Source of the DNA: Undaria pinnatifida
Lineage: Eukaryota; Sar; Phaeophyceae; Laminariales; Alariaceae
Reading direction: 5' to 3'
Length of the DNA: 64,000 bases
Assembly: GCA_012845835.1 (NCBI GenBank)
Contig: JABAKD010000106.1
Span: 141,141 to 205,140, forward strand
Below the pieces are notes generated by a model. The model made no database searches. It was not told the DNA's origin and saw nothing but the letters and a program-made list of their open reading frames with translations. Shown piece by piece: positions 62,364 to 64,000 of the stretch. Numbering within the stretch: position 1 is the stretch's first letter; every line of letters begins with the position of its first letter. Both the position numbers and the translations under genes were made by a program.

Positions 62364-62792
62364 TATAGTGCCGCTCGGGGCGATGTGGGAATCGGGTGAC
62401 GTCATGCCTAGCACCAAAAAAAAATTCAGCTCCTTAGCTAAGTCTGGGTCACCGTCAGTGGTTAGGATTTTGATTCTTTCGCGAGTTAGGGTTGGATGAA
62501 AAGAGACTATACTTGCGCTAGCGGAATTTGGGCCAATGTTGGGAATCCACACTAAAACCGAGTCAAATTTTTCATGAAAAAAATTCTCAGGGAATGGCTT
62601 ATTTTACGTGTTATGCTTAGATCCGAGTTTTTGTGTTCCACACTAATTTCAAGTAATTTGGATTCCACACTAAAACCAAGTCAAACTTTTAGTGAGGAAA
62701 TTTTTATTGAAAACTTTCATTTTGAATGATTTGCTTAGATTTCAATTTTGAAGTTTCACACTAACTTAAATAATTTGCGAATTTTGACTTGT
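62364..62792 (+). repeat. Subtelomeric repeat unit 2
   Basis: More than 95% identical to unit 1 over its first 400 bp by eye, including TGACGTCA at 62397-62404 and the internal CCACACTAAAACC subrepeats. It ends near CGAATTTTGACTTGTTTAGG, where telomeric tract 3 starts. Confidence 0.85.
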
Positions 62793-62877
62793 TTAGGGTT
62801 AGGGTTAGGGTTAGGGTTAGGGTTAGGGTTAGGGTTAGGGTTAGGGTTAGGGTTAGGGTTAGGGTTAGGGTTAGGGT
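62793..62877 (+). repeat. Interstitial telomeric tract 3
   Basis: About 14 perfect TTAGGG units between subtelomeric units 2 and 3. Confidence 0.95.
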
Positions 62878-63068
62878 TATAGTGCCGCTCCGGGCGATGT
62901 GGGAATCGGGTGACGTCAGGCCTAGCACCAAAAAAAAATTCAGCTCCTTAGCTAAGTCTGGGTCACCGGCAGTGGTTAGGATTTTGATTCTTTCGCGAGT
63001 TAGGGTTAGATGAAAAGAGACTATATTTGCGCTAGGGGAATTTGGGCCAATGTTGGGAATCCACACTA
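62878..63068 (+). repeat. Subtelomeric repeat unit 3, truncated by the terminal array
   Basis: Matches the first 190 bp of units 1 and 2 (TGACGTCA at 62911-62918) and stops at CCACACTA, directly followed by GGGTTAGGG. Units 1 and 2 continue AAACC at this point. The break lies at a TA dinucleotide compatible with telomere addition. Confidence 0.9.
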
Positions 63069-63845
63069 GGGTTAGGGTTAGGGTTAGGGTTAGGGTTAGG
63101 GTTAGGGTTAGGGTTAGGGTTAGGGTTAGGGTTAGGGTTAGGGTTAGGGTTAGGGTTAGGGTTAGGGTTAGGGTTAGGGTTAGGGTTAGGGTTAGGGTTA
63201 GGGTTAGGGTTAGGGTTAGGGTTAGGGTTAGGGTTAGGGTTAGGGTTAGGGTTAGGGTTAGGGTTAGGGTTAGGGTTAGGGTTAGGGTTAGGGTTAGGGT
63301 TAGGGTTAGGGTTAGGGTTAGGGTTAGGGTTAGGGTTAGGTTAGGGTTAGGGTTAGGGTTAGGGTTAGGGTTAGGTTAGGGTTAGGGTTAGGGTTAGGGT
63401 TAGGGTTAGGGTTAGGGTTAGGGTTAGGGTTAGGGTTAGGGTTAGGGTTAGGGTTAGGGTTAGGGTTAGGGTTAGGGTTAGGGTTAGGGTTAGGGTTAGG
63501 GTTAGGGTTAGGGTTAGGGTTAGGGTTAGGGTTAGGGTTAGGGTTAGGGTTAGGGTTAGGGTTAGGGTTAGGGTTAGGGTTAGGGTTAGGGTTAGGGTTA
63601 GGGTTAGGGTTAGGGTTAGGGTTAGGGTTAGGGTTAGGGTTAGGGTTAGGGTTAGGGTTAGGGTTAGGGTTAGGGTTAGGGTTAGGGTTAGGGTTAGGGT
63701 TAGGGTTAGGGTTAGGGTTAGGGTTAGGGTTAGGGTAGGTTAGGGTTAGGGTTAGGGTTAGGGTTAGGGGTTAGGGTTAGGGTTAGGGTTAGGGTTAGGG
63801 TTAGGGTTAGGGTTAGGGTTAGGGTTAGGGTTAGGGTTAGGGTTC

Positions 63846-63877
<32 letters not shown>

Positions 63878-64000
63878 GGTTAGGTTAGGGTTAGGGTTAG
63901 GGTTTGGGTTAGGGTTAGGGTTAGGGTTAGGGTTAGGGTTAGGGTTAGGGTTAGGGTTAGGGTTAGGGTTAGGGTTAGGGTTAGGGTTAGGGTTGGGTTA
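63069..64000 (+). repeat. Telomere (TTAGGG)n, chromosome end
   Basis: About 155 units in the G-rich orientation toward the window end, as for a right chromosome terminus. The proximal 270 bp is perfect; scattered variants appear later (TTAGG at 63340 and 63371, TAGG at 63736, GGGG at 63769, TTCGGG at 63843, TTTAGGG at 63855, TTTGGG at 63903, TTGGG at 63993). Confidence 0.95.

Noticed and set aside
63042-63379. Frames of repeated Gly-Leu and Arg-Val in the telomere
   Set aside because: TTAGGG repeats have no stops in some frames; not coding.

Overview
This window is eukaryotic, repeat-dominated chromosome-end DNA. It ends on the right in about 930 bp of (TTAGGG)n running toward the window edge. 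That array is preceded by three copies of a subtelomeric unit separated by shorter TTAGGG tracts. Spliceosomal GT-AG exon boundaries, tRNA-derived SINE-like repeats, a Ty1/copia element, a tyrosine-recombinase (YR) retrotransposon and hAT debris all fit a eukaryotic nuclear genome. Secreted beta-helix repeat proteins built from small exons, polyglutamine tracts and long G/C homopolymers would suit a stramenopile, possibly a brown alga. This is an inference from style and is not proven by any single sequence.

Layout. 0-8 kb: diverged tandem repeats, a palindromic element holding a tRNA-like segment, a TA-flanked TIR element, a truncated copy of a non-autonomous LTR element and a 0.46-kb tandem duplication. 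8-11.7 kb: a SINE, a C-rich palindromic repeat (family P) and one beta-helix exon. 11.7-15.5 kb: a Ty1/copia element with both LTRs and a 5-bp target duplication, reduced to gag and protease remnants. 15.9-16.3 kb: the C-terminus of a hAT transposase. 17-25 kb: more family P and SINE copies, and a 1.4-kb non-autonomous LTR element with both LTRs sitting in a long trinucleotide array. 25-32 kb: a diverged 0.6-kb duplication, a Harbinger-like TIR element and a spliced beta-helix gene on the minus strand (about 31.2 to 29.3 kb). 32-52 kb: microsatellites, foldback and SINE copies, many nested family P copies with poly-C/poly-G cores, and a cluster of TACCG motifs.

52.38-59.44 kb holds the best-preserved unit: a YR retrotransposon with the split direct repeat order A1 - gag - RT/RNase H - YR - B1 - A2 - B2 and no visible methyltransferase domain (Ngaro/PAT type). 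Its RT/RNase H frame is intact. Gag carries five in-frame stops and the recombinase two frameshifts. A second decayed gag-like frame with the same CCCH-type finger lies at 59.7-61.1 kb, next to the telomere.

Few host genes are supportable: the beta-helix gene, one separate beta-helix exon and a doubtful lectin-like exon. Most other open frames are repeat shadows. Coordinates of repeat edges are approximate unless a target duplication or terminal match is described.
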